DNA of 64,000 nucleotides from Psychroflexus gondwanensis ACAM 44 (GCF_000355905.1 NZ_APLF01000003.1:124001-188000), one strand, 5' to 3'; counted from the stretch's first letter, positions 27,866-35,882 are shown. Numbers and translations are program-made. Notes: generated by a model from the letters alone, not told the origin.

Positions 27866-28558
27866 ATGATAAAATACTTAGTATTACTATTTCCCCTTTT
27901 TGCTTTTTCTCAGTCCGGGGAAATTACTTATGGAGAATTTATAGGGGATACTGTTATAAATTTGGAATCTATAAAAAAAGATAGGGTTCGGCAAGTAATC
28001 CAAAAACAAATTAATGATAAAAGAAAAGCTTTAGAAAAAGATTTTGATGTTTACACTATGAAGTTCAATAATGAAAAATCTTTTTTCCACCCCATATCAA
28101 GAATGGAATCAGACGCAAATAAGGCTTATCAAAATGCTATTACAAAAGGAAGTTTCTATAGAAATATAAACGAAAACTTTGTTTTTAGAAAGTTGAATTT
28201 TTCTGGTAAAATTTTAAGAATAAAACTCCCGACAAATCAATTTGATTGGAAAATCATTAATAAATTTCAAACTATAAATGGTTTGAATTGCCAAAAAGCA
28301 ACCGCTATTTTTGATAATGGAGTTGGAGGAACATCTATTGTAAAGGTTTGGTTTACTGAGGATGTTCCAATTAATATCGGTCCTAAAAATTATATAGGGT
28401 TACCAGGACTAATAGTTAAAGTCAAACATCTTGGTAGAATAACTTATTTAAAAAGTCTAAAATTTAAACAAAATGTTAAAATTAATTTTCCCGTTCAAGG
28501 AGAAAAAATGACTTTAGATGAATACAATAATAAATTAACAGAATTCATGTCATATTAG
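27866..28558 (+). CDS. G5: GLPGLI family protein
   Basis: 230 residues with signal peptide MIKYLVLLFPLFAFSQ, then SGEITYGEF and the core SIVKVWFTEDVPI, GPKNYIGLPGLIVKVKHL. Closest to G4. The ATG at 27861 is followed at once by an in-frame stop, so ATG 27866 is the start. Partner of P5, separated from it by the hairpin at 27825. Confidence 0.9.
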   Translation: MIKYLVLLFPLFAFSQSGEITYGEFIGDTVINLESIKKDRVRQVIQKQINDKRKALEKDFDVYTMKFNNEKSFFHPISRMESDANKAYQNAITKGSFYRNINENFVFRKLNFSGKILRIKLPTNQFDWKIINKFQTINGLNCQKATAIFDNGVGGTSIVKVWFTEDVPINIGPKNYIGLPGLIVKVKHLGRITYLKSLKFKQNVKINFPVQGEKMTLDEYNNKLTEFMSY

Positions 28559-28580
28559 ATCTGATAGTCAAAATAATATT

Positions 28581-29043
28581 ATGCTTTTAAAATTCATTCT
28601 TTTATCATTTTTATGTTTAAATGCATCCTTTGGTCAGCAAAGCTTTGTTTACAAAGTTTCAGCAGATATAGATCATGATAATATTTATGAAACTTCGGTT
28701 TCATCAAGCTTAAATGCAACGAATTTAAATCAACCAACAGATTGTGATCATTACGCAATGGAACAAGCTGCTGCTGAGTATGAAGCTGGCCTATTTGATG
28801 ATGAATGGGATTCATTAGATTCCTATTTATATCATTTGGATATTTGCGAAAGATTTACCTTTCAATTTTGGACCAAAAGAGTTTGTTGGTCTTCCTGGAC
28901 TTATTTTAGAAATTGAGGAACGTGGAATAAAATTTTATGCAACAAAAGTGAATTTAAGTAACAAAAATTATAACATTAAATTACCTGAAGTTAATAAAAG
29001 TATATCTAAAAAGGAGTTTTTAAGTCAATCGCCTTATCGATAA
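28581..29043 (+). pseudogene. Chimeric remnant: GLPGLI N-terminus, peptide core, GLPGLI C-terminus
   Basis: Three pieces are joined. First, a GLPGLI-type signal peptide and start (LLKFILLSFLCLNASFGQQS, close to G6). Second, after ETSVSSS, a P-type core with two cysteines 33 residues apart (PTDCDHYAMEQAAAEY to HLDICERF). Third, from ~28852 in another frame, a GLPGLI C-terminal part (FNFGPKEFVGLPGLILEIEE) running to TAA 29041-29043. The first frame runs on to 28916 only because of the frameshift. This looks like two deletions that fused two neighbouring P-G pairs. Confidence 0.8.
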
Positions 29044-29107
29044 CTTTTTTTTAAGTGAATCATTATAAAACTAATAGTTTAGTTATATTTGTTCTCAATT
29101 CAATATT

Positions 29108-29821
29108 ATGTTTTATAAATATTTTCTTCTATCACTTCTGGTTTTTAATCTTTCTATTGCTCAGCAAACTTACATTTATAAACCTTCTGCTAATATTGAT
29201 TACAAATCAATCAAAATTGGTGATGTAAGAGAATTGATGAAAAATGTTGAAAACGAACTTAAAAAATCTGAATTTAAACTTATCGTAAATGGTAGCGAAT
29301 CTTTTTTTGATAAATCAGAGAATCTTGTAAATGAATCAAAGAATATACAAGTTGTAAGTATTGCTAAAGCAATGAGTTATGCAAATGACAACTGGTTTTA
29401 CGATTCTGAAAAATCTTATTTACAATTGGATACTAAGTTTATGAATAAAGCTTTCTCTGTAAAATTTGATGAATTACCTAATTGGGAAATTAAAAATGAA
29501 AAGAAAACTATAGGTGGTTACGAAGTTATAAAAGCTGTAACTACACGAAAATTTATTGGGTCTAAGGGTGTAAAAGAAAAGGAAATTGAAGCTTGGTTTT
29601 GTCCAGATATTTCTATTTCACATGGGCCAATGGTTGCTGTTGGTTTACCTGGTCTGGTTATACAACTAAGACTTCAAAATACAATTTATACTTTAGAACA
29701 AATTAAAGATGAAACTATAAAAATCGAAGAGCCTAAGTCTGATGAAGCCCTTTCTTCCGAACAGTTTTATTTAGTTATCGATCGTAAAGTTGGTAACTTT
29801 AGAGAATCTATTAATAATTAA
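29108..29821 (+). CDS. G6: GLPGLI family protein
   Basis: 237 residues with signal peptide (FLLSLLVFNLSIAQQ) and the core KEIEAWFCPDISI, HGPMVAVGLPGLVIQLRL. Here the motif reads GLPGLV. Its N-terminus matches the chimeric remnant upstream (QQTYIYKPSANIDYKSI versus QQSFVYKVSADIDHDNI), making a fourth subfamily. It has no intact peptide gene of its own. A TATATTTG -7-like box lies at 29084-29091. Confidence 0.9.
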   Translation: MFYKYFLLSLLVFNLSIAQQTYIYKPSANIDYKSIKIGDVRELMKNVENELKKSEFKLIVNGSESFFDKSENLVNESKNIQVVSIAKAMSYANDNWFYDSEKSYLQLDTKFMNKAFSVKFDELPNWEIKNEKKTIGGYEVIKAVTTRKFIGSKGVKEKEIEAWFCPDISISHGPMVAVGLPGLVIQLRLQNTIYTLEQIKDETIKIEEPKSDEALSSEQFYLVIDRKVGNFRESINN

Positions 29822-29844
29822 TTTAAAAAAATCTTCAAGCTTTT

Positions 29845-30117
29845 ATGACAAAATTGCTAGCGACACTTTCCATCCTCTTATTTACAATAGCCCTTTCGTC
29901 CGCCCAATCCATCCAACTCGATGGCTTTATCACCGATAGTCTTCAAAATCCCCTAGTCAATACCAACGTGATTGCTACGCCATTACAAGAAGTTAATGCA
30001 CAGATTAAATTTAGCATTAGCAGTTCCAAGGGAGAATATAGATTGAAGCTGGAAAGCAACCAGTCCTATCTTATAGAAGTGAAGCCTCAGTGTAGTAAAA
30101 AAAAAGAAATCCAGTGA
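29845..30117 (+). CDS. A4: truncated receptor N-terminal domain (90 aa), intact ORF
   Basis: Signal peptide MTKLLATLSILLFTIALSS differs from A3 and A5, but the domain SIQLDGFITDSLQNPL to NQSYLIEV is identical to A5 over about 55 residues. It then switches to KPQCSKKKEIQ and stops, as in A2. The retained export signal and open frame allow a small secreted domain, though it may simply be what the duplication left behind. B3 follows directly. Confidence 0.7.
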   Translation: MTKLLATLSILLFTIALSSAQSIQLDGFITDSLQNPLVNTNVIATPLQEVNAQIKFSISSSKGEYRLKLESNQSYLIEVKPQCSKKKEIQ

Positions 30118-30295
30118 ACATTTCAATTAAGTTCATTATAATTGCTTTTTACGAAATATTGAATAAAACGTCATAAATAGTACGATTCGTTACGATTTAA
30201 CCGTAAATATTGCTATTAATTAAAATATTAACAATTGTATTTGTGTAGAACCGTTTTTTTTTTAACTTATTTGAATCTAACTAAATAAAATTGAA
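30118..30295 (+). promoter_or_regulatory. B3: conserved promoter region with palindrome
   Basis: Palindrome TTACGATTTAACCGTAA at 30190-30206 (one mismatch between arms), 29 bases, then -7-like TGTATTTG at 30236-30243 and GTGTAGAACCG with a T run. It should drive P6-G7 and the intact receptor A5. Confidence 0.65.
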
Positions 30296-30486
30296 GTGTT
30301 TTTTTAGATTTTAAAAAAAGGAAGCGCTTTTCGGGATGAAAAGCGCTCCACAGATTTAAGACATGAAAATGCATATCTCGCATGCGAAGCAATGATACGG
30401 ATTTTTCATGAAGATGTGTACAGCTTTTATGCTGAGAGTCGATTTATGACAATCGAATTTTTACAACATTTATTAAAATAAATATC
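30296..30486 (+). promoter_or_regulatory. C4: conserved structured leader before P6
   Basis: Best-formed copy of the C stem-loop: AGCGCTTTTC (30323-30332), loop GGGAT, GAAAAGCGCT (30338-30347), a perfect 10-bp stem. The CATGAAAA...TTTTCATG inverted repeat follows. The upstream mini-frame ends at TAA seven bases before the P6 ATG. Confidence 0.6.
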
Positions 30487-30678
30487 ATGAAAAAGTTTTT
30501 TTCAATTATCGCTTTAGGAGCGATGACCTTAAGTTTAAGTAGTTTTACAAGTTCAAATGAGAAAACTGTTATGCTTGTTGATTGTTATACAATAGTTCAA
30601 GCAGCAGAGGAAGCTGCGGGAGGTGATAACTTCAAGGTGTTTGCAGCAACATTTGATTCGTGTTATGGACAACTGTAA
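30487..30678 (+). CDS. P6: small secreted two-cysteine peptide
   Basis: 63 residues: signal peptide MKKFFSIIALGAMTLSLSSF, then the shortest mature part, two cysteines only 25 residues apart (LVDCYTIVQAAEEAAGG to ATFDSCYGQL). Partner of G7. It shows weak similarity to P2 (DC, VxAxTxF before the second Cys), whose partner G2 is the closest relative of G7. A strong hairpin follows. Confidence 0.75.
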   Translation: MKKFFSIIALGAMTLSLSSFTSSNEKTVMLVDCYTIVQAAEEAAGGDNFKVFAATFDSCYGQL

Positions 30679-30689
30679 TTAATTTTAAT

Positions 30690-30714
30690 AACCACTGCAT
30701 TTAATGCAGTGGTT
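30690..30714 (+). terminator. Hairpin between P6 and G7
   Basis: AACCACTGCAT (30690-30700), loop TTA, ATGCAGTGGTT (30704-30714): a perfect 11-bp stem with a very tight loop, 14 bases before the G7 ATG. Only TTAAATTT follows, so it is more likely an attenuator/processing hairpin than a full terminator. Confidence 0.65.
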
Positions 30715-30727
30715 TAAATTTACTATA

Positions 30728-31438
30728 ATGAAAATTATATTTATTTTACTTTTTTCACTTCAATGTTTTGCACAGGAAAACATTGAAGTGATTTATAAGT
30801 ATCAATCGAATTTCAAGAAAGAAATTCCGGGCAATTTAATGGGAGAAATTTTGTCAAAATCTAAACGTCAGCTTCCTAAGCTTGATTTCATTTTAAAAGC
30901 TACACCTAATGAGTCATTATATAAATTAGAAGAAAAGGTATCTAATGATGGCCAATCTCAACGAATTTTAATAATGATGTTAAGTTTAGCAAATTCTAAA
31001 GGTGTGTTTTTTTCTGATGTTAAACAAAACATCTTTATAGAACAGACAAATGCTTTTGGTAAACTTTATAAAATCATTAGTGATTTTCATCAGTTACAAT
31101 GGAATATTTCTAATGAAAAAAAATCAATATCTGGCTACCAATGCCGAAAGGCAACTTTAGAATTTAATGTCGGTAATGAAAATAACAAAGCTCAAAATAG
31201 AGAAATCATTGCTTGGTTTGCCACAGATTTAAATTATCCATTTGGTCCACTTGGATATCGTGGACTTCCCGGTTTGATTATTGAATTAAATGTTAACTGG
31301 GATTATGGTTATATTCTAAAAGCTGAAAAAATTAAAGTTTTGGATAATCTTTTACAAATTGAAGAGCCACAGGAAGGTGAAATAATAAGTGAAACAAATT
31401 TTAAAAAACTAAGTAGAAACTCAGAGTTCAATAATTGA
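30728..31438 (+). CDS. G7: GLPGLI family protein
   Basis: 236 residues with signal peptide MKIIFILLFSLQCFAQ and the core REIIAWFATDLNYPFGP, GYRGLPGLIIELNVNW. Closest to G2. An in-frame ATG at 30704 lies within the preceding hairpin, so ATG 30728 before the signal peptide is chosen. It precedes the only intact receptor gene by ~100 bases that hold no other feature. Confidence 0.9.
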   Translation: MKIIFILLFSLQCFAQENIEVIYKYQSNFKKEIPGNLMGEILSKSKRQLPKLDFILKATPNESLYKLEEKVSNDGQSQRILIMMLSLANSKGVFFSDVKQNIFIEQTNAFGKLYKIISDFHQLQWNISNEKKSISGYQCRKATLEFNVGNENNKAQNREIIAWFATDLNYPFGPLGYRGLPGLIIELNVNWDYGYILKAEKIKVLDNLLQIEEPQEGEIISETNFKKLSRNSEFNN

Positions 31439-31536
31439 AATTAATTTCAATTTATTTGAGCTTGATGAGTTAAATATTAAGATTGATTAGAAAATTTTAA
31501 GACTTTTATTCATAAGATTCTATTTGTTATCTATTT

Positions 31537-34218
31537 ATGCCAAAACTTTTTCCTTCATTACTCATCTTTATACTATTCATAGGTGTAACATCTGCCCAAT
31601 CCATCCAACTCGACGGCTTTATTACCGATAGTCTTCAAAATCCCCTAGTCAATACCAACGTGATTGCTACGCCATTACAAGAAGTTAATGCACAGATTAA
31701 ATTTAGCATAAGCAGTTCCAAAGGAGAATATAGGCTGAAGCTGGAAAGCAACCAGTCTTATCTTATAGAAGTAACGCATCTGGGGTTTAAGAAAATCATG
31801 GATACACTTCAACTTTCTCAAGACCTTACCAAGGACTATATCATGGTGGAATCTACTGAAAGTCTTGAAGAAATCCTTATTGAGCAACAAATGGCGGTGA
31901 TTGTAAAAGAAGATACCATTACCTATAGGACAGACCAGTTTAAAACAGGAGAGGAGCGAAAGCTGCGGGACATCCTTAAAAAATTACCGGGAATGGAAGT
32001 GGACCGAGAAGGAAATGTCACCGTTAACGGAAAACCTGTGACAAAACTTATGGTAGATGGCAAAGCCTTCTTTACCGGAGACGAAAAACTGGGGGTAAAC
32101 AACATTCCCGCCGATGCGGTGGATGAAGTGGAAGCTTTGGATAATTATAGTGAAGTCGCTTTTCTTAAAGGTTTGGAAGAAAGCGATAAGATGGCGTTAA
32201 ACATCAAACTGAAAGATGGGAAAAAGAAATTTATCTTTGGCGATATAGAAACTGGCGCAGGAGTAGAAGGTCGGTATTTGGTGCATCCTAAATTGTTTTA
32301 TTACAGTCCCAAGACGGCTGTAAACGCCATTGGCGATTTCAATAACACTGGCCAAAAGTCATTTACCATTCAAGATTACTTAGATTTTGAAGGCGGTATG
32401 GCCTTAGCCTTGGAAGATCAAGGGGCTTATTCTAGGTTATATTCGGATGATTTTTCACAATTCTTAAGACAAGATGATTTCATTTTCAATAAAAACGATT
32501 TTGGCGCGGCGAGTCTCTCTCAAGAGCTTGGAGGTAACTTCAGTCTGGATGCCTATAGCATTTTTAATAAAAGTAAATTGAGAACCCAAACGCTTGAAGA
32601 TTTTACATACCAAACGACAGAAGCTCCGGATGAATCCCGTGAGCAATCCAATCAAAATGACTTGCTTTTCAGCATTAGTAAGATCAAGTTGAGGTACGAC
32701 AATAACGATGATACCGACTTGCGGGCCAACACCAATTTTAAATATAACACGGCGGAGGCGCAATCTCTTCTTAATTCTGAAGTAGGTAACACGAACCGAT
32801 TTGTCAATACAAACACCCAACCCGAGAATTTTGAATTCCTCCAAACTTTTAATCTCAATAAGCAGTTTTCTTACAAACATACCTTAAAGCTCGAAGCTAA
32901 AATAAAAAGTGAAGACCAAACGACAGACAGGCTTTGGGATTTCAATCAGCCCTTGTTTACTGAGTTAATTCCTTTGGTAGATGAAGGAGATGAGTTCAGG
33001 TTAAATCAGCTTAACCAGAAGGAAGTTACCAACTTGAGCCTTAATGCTAAGCATTATTGGGTGCTAGCCGATTTTCATCACATCTATCCTGTGGCAGGTG
33101 TGGATTACTTTACCTTCAACTTGAATACGCTGGATGAGCAAATCTTAAACGATGGTAGCACCACTAGTTTTGAGTCAGCGGGATTTAATAATCAGATGGA
33201 TTTTGAGCTCTTTAATGCGTCGCTAGGGTTTCAGTATAAAACTCAAATTGGAGAATTGGTTTTAAGGCCAGGTTTGGTCGTCAAGAATTTTAACTGGAAT
33301 GTATCACAGTTTGGTGATGAATTGGTCAATGATCAAACCGCTGTTTTACTTCCCGAGTTTTACGCGGAGTACGAATTCAAAACCTCTGAAAAACTGAGGT
33401 TCAATTATAACCGGTATACCAACTTTGGGAATTCTTCAAATTATGCCAACAGATTAAGCCTGCAAAGTTTTAATCAGATTAGACGAGGAAACGAGAATTT
33501 ACAAAATCAAATTTACCAAACGGCGAGTTTACTTTATAGTCAGTTTAATATGTTCAAGGGTTTGTTTTATAATGCTAGATTGTCTTATACGCATCGAGAA
33601 AGCAGCATTAGAAATCAGACTCAGATTGAAGGCATCGACCAAATAAGCACTAGTATTTTTACTGATTTACCTGAAAATACCTATAACGTTAATGGAACCA
33701 TCAACAAACGTATTCCTAATTATACGTTTACGCTAGGAGGCAATGCAAGCCTGTCGGACTACTCCAGGATCATCAACGATGAGGTGTTGGATTATGAAAG
33801 TATTAATTTTGGCTATAATGCAAAAGTAACCACGCGTTATGACGATTGGCCAAATCTGGAAACGGGCGTAAGGCAAAGTTTTTCTAGACTCAACTCAGAT
33901 GCCATCGATAACAAGTTTACCACTTTGTCTCCCTTTGCCTATTTGGAATATGATTGGGCAGATTTTATTTTTAAGTTCAATTACGATTACAATTATTTTG
34001 AAAATCAAACCACAGGAGACGTCAATAGATTTGAACTGGCAGATGCTTCTTTATTCTACGGAAAAGAAGATTCAGCTTGGGGGTTTGAGTTAAGCGCTAC
34101 CAACTTGTTTGATATTGAATTTAAAAGGCAAAATTCTGTCAATGAATTCATAGTCGCCGACCGAAGACTATTTATTCAGCCTCGGATTGTGATGTTTAAG
34201 GTAATTTATAAACTTTAA
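31537..34218 (+). CDS. A5: intact outer-membrane receptor (carboxypeptidase-regulatory domain, plug, beta barrel)
   Basis: 893 residues: signal peptide to ~20, carboxypeptidase-regulatory-like domain ~22-100 (GFITDSLQNPLVNTNV; THLGFKKIMDTLQLSQ), a plug-like region ~120-225 (LRDILKKLPGMEVDREGNV, VDGKAFFTGDEKLGVNNIPA), and a barrel to the C-terminus (VMFKVIYKL). It belongs to the TonB-dependent/OMP_b-brl-type proteins commonly found beside GLPGLI genes. It is the only full copy. A1-A4 duplicate its first ~75 codons. As last gene of the array it may serve all P/G pairs. Ligand unknown. Confidence 0.88.
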   Translation: MPKLFPSLLIFILFIGVTSAQSIQLDGFITDSLQNPLVNTNVIATPLQEVNAQIKFSISSSKGEYRLKLESNQSYLIEVTHLGFKKIMDTLQLSQDLTKDYIMVESTESLEEILIEQQMAVIVKEDTITYRTDQFKTGEERKLRDILKKLPGMEVDREGNVTVNGKPVTKLMVDGKAFFTGDEKLGVNNIPADAVDEVEALDNYSEVAFLKGLEESDKMALNIKLKDGKKKFIFGDIETGAGVEGRYLVHPKLFYYSPKTAVNAIGDFNNTGQKSFTIQDYLDFEGGMALALEDQGAYSRLYSDDFSQFLRQDDFIFNKNDFGAASLSQELGGNFSLDAYSIFNKSKLRTQTLEDFTYQTTEAPDESREQSNQNDLLFSISKIKLRYDNNDDTDLRANTNFKYNTAEAQSLLNSEVGNTNRFVNTNTQPENFEFLQTFNLNKQFSYKHTLKLEAKIKSEDQTTDRLWDFNQPLFTELIPLVDEGDEFRLNQLNQKEVTNLSLNAKHYWVLADFHHIYPVAGVDYFTFNLNTLDEQILNDGSTTSFESAGFNNQMDFELFNASLGFQYKTQIGELVLRPGLVVKNFNWNVSQFGDELVNDQTAVLLPEFYAEYEFKTSEKLRFNYNRYTNFGNSSNYANRLSLQSFNQIRRGNENLQNQIYQTASLLYSQFNMFKGLFYNARLSYTHRESSIRNQTQIEGIDQISTSIFTDLPENTYNVNGTINKRIPNYTFTLGGNASLSDYSRIINDEVLDYESINFGYNAKVTTRYDDWPNLETGVRQSFSRLNSDAIDNKFTTLSPFAYLEYDWADFIFKFNYDYNYFENQTTGDVNRFELADASLFYGKEDSAWGFELSATNLFDIEFKRQNSVNEFIVADRRLFIQPRIVMFKVIYKL

Positions 34219-34231
34219 TATATATTAATTT

Positions 34232-34274
34232 GCTGCTTAGACTTGTCCCGTGTTTTGGGACAAGTCTAAGCAGC
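34232..34274 (+). terminator. 18-bp perfect hairpin after the receptor gene
   Basis: GCTGCTTAGACTTGTCCC (34232-34249) and its exact reverse complement (34257-34274) enclose a 7-base loop GTGTTTT, 14 bases after the receptor stop. The stem is very long but is followed by TTTGACG rather than a U run. It could terminate or protect the array transcript, or be a remnant of a mobile repeat. Confidence 0.65.
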
Positions 34275-34337
34275 TTTGACGCTCAGTAAAGCTAACTTAA
34301 GAGTTAAATTGAGTGTCGCTTCAAATACTGTTTATCA

Positions 34338-34379
34338 TCGAGCGGAGTCGAGATGAAACTGGTTCTCGACTTCGCTCGA
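34338..34379 (+). repeat. Flavobacterial REP-like inverted repeat
   Basis: TCGAGCGGAGTCGAGA (34338-34353) and TCTCGACTTCGCTCGA (34364-34379) pair with one mismatch. Short GC-richer repeats of the form GAGCG-AGTCGAGA recur in intergenic DNA of flavobacteria. It lies between the convergent receptor and metK genes. Confidence 0.6.
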
Positions 34380-34416
34380 ACATGAAACATCTAAATGATT
34401 TATAGATTCAGAAAAA

Positions 34417-35667
34417 TTATAAACCAAAAGCGTCTTTCAACTTATCGACATAATCTAGTTTTTCCCAAGTAAATAGTTCCACTTCTCTGCGTATTTCACC
34501 AGAATAATCGGATCTGAAGATTTTAGTTTCGAATCTAGGTTCTTTTCCCATATGGCCGTAAGCAGCGGTTTCTCTATAAATAGGATTTCGAAGTTTTAAA
34601 CGCTCTTCGATCATCCCCGGACGCATGTCAAAAATATTTCTAATTTTTTTAGCAATATCACCATCGCTCATATCGATTTTTTTATTGGTGGTGTTCACCA
34701 AAATAGAAGTTGGTTCACTCACTCCAATCGCATAAGAAACCTGGACCAAAACTTCATCGGCGATACCAGCAGCCACCATGTTTTTGGCCACGTGTCTAGC
34801 GGCATAAGCAGCAGACCGGTCTACTTTACTAGGGTCTTTTCCAGAGAAAGCACCACCTCCGTGTCCCCCTTTACCGCCATAGGTATCTACAATAATTTTA
34901 CGTCCGGTAAGTCCAGCGTCGCCATGCGGCCCTCCAATAACAAACTTGCCTGTAGGGTTGATGTGGTAGGTAATATCATCGTTAAATAAGGCTTGAATGC
35001 TTTCATCAAACAAAGCTTTTACTCGTGGAATCAAGATAGAATGAATGTCTTTTTCTATCTTTTTGAGCATAGGCTCATCCTCATCAAAATTATCGTGTTG
35101 TGTAGAAATAACAATGGTATCGATACGCTGCGGGACATTATCATCAGAATATTCAATAGTAACTTGCGCTTTGGCATCTGGTCGTAAGTAAGTAATGTCT
35201 TTGCCTTCTCTTCGTAATTTGGCTAGTTCTATTAGCAGTTTATGAGAAATATCCAGTGCCAGAGGCATATAGTTTTCAGTCTCATTGGTGGCATAACCAA
35301 ACATCATCCCTTGGTCGCCAGCCCCTTGGTCTTCCTTGGAAGTTTTATCGATGCCTTGGTAAATATCTTTAGATTGCTCATGGATAAGAGAGATGACACC
35401 ACAGGAATCTCCAGAAAATTGATATTCTCCTTTGGTATATCCAATATCGTTGATGACGTCTCTTGCAATTTGTTGCACATCGAGGTAGGTATTACTTCTT
35501 ACTTCTCCTGCCAAAACAACTTGCCCTGTGGTCACTAAGGTTTCGCAAGCTACCTTGGAGGTATCGTCAAAAGCTAAAAAAGAATCGAGTAAAGCATCGC
35601 TAATTTGATCTGCAATTTTATCGGGATGTCCCTCAGATACACTCTCTGAAGTAAATAAATATGACAT
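34417..35667 (-). CDS. metK: S-adenosylmethionine synthetase
   Basis: 416 residues with the standard MetK motifs: [20 protein letters not shown] at the start, [12 protein letters not shown] (ATP loop), [16 protein letters not shown], and the P-loop-like [19 protein letters not shown]. It makes SAM from methionine and ATP in the cytoplasm. It is monocistronic here. The 215-base upstream gap to the divergent OsmC gene shows no structure I recognise as a SAM riboswitch. Confidence 0.97.
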   Translation of the reverse strand: MSYLFTSESVSEGHPDKIADQISDALLDSFLAFDDTSKVACETLVTTGQVVLAGEVRSNTYLDVQQIARDVINDIGYTKGEYQFSGDSCGVISLIHEQSKDIYQGIDKTSKEDQGAGDQGMMFGYATNETENYMPLALDISHKLLIELAKLRREGKDITYLRPDAKAQVTIEYSDDNVPQRIDTIVISTQHDNFDEDEPMLKKIEKDIHSILIPRVKALFDESIQALFNDDITYHINPTGKFVIGGPHGDAGLTGRKIIVDTYGGKGGHGGGAFSGKDPSKVDRSAAYAARHVAKNMVAAGIADEVLVQVSYAIGVSEPTSILVNTTNKKIDMSDGDIAKKIRNIFDMRPGMIEERLKLRNPIYRETAAYGHMGKEPRFETKIFRSDYSGEIRREVELFTWEKLDYVDKLKDAFGL

Positions 35668-35882
35668 AAAATAAATTTTAAAGTTATGGTCGTTTGGAAG
35701 GAAATGACGTTAAACGACTCATCTAAAAATGAAACTGCTTTAGCATTTTAAAAAGAGGTTGCAATCAGTCAAATCCTTCCTCGTTGCAAACTTAATAAAT
35801 TTGAGTCATTCTAAATTGTATTAAGTTATTTTTAGCAGATTTATACTTAAGATTCATTTGCTTTGTATAAAACTATAGAATT

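Noticed and set aside
22420-30486. B/C elements as integron attC sites or a CRISPR-like array
   Set aside because: No integrase, no cas genes, units are kilobases long with genes inside, and all are in direct orientation; tandem duplication explains them.
31675-32880. Minus-strand ORFs inside the intact receptor gene (71, 60, 138 and 68 codons)
   Set aside because: Shadows of a clear 893-residue receptor frame; compositionally unlike real proteins.
19106-34218. Invertible (phase-variable) promoter or shufflon system
   Set aside because: All copies face the same way, and no site-specific recombinase gene or inverted pair of long repeats was found in the window.
35668-35882. SAM riboswitch before metK
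   Set aside because: No recognisable SAM aptamer core or terminator hairpin in this stretch on the minus strand.
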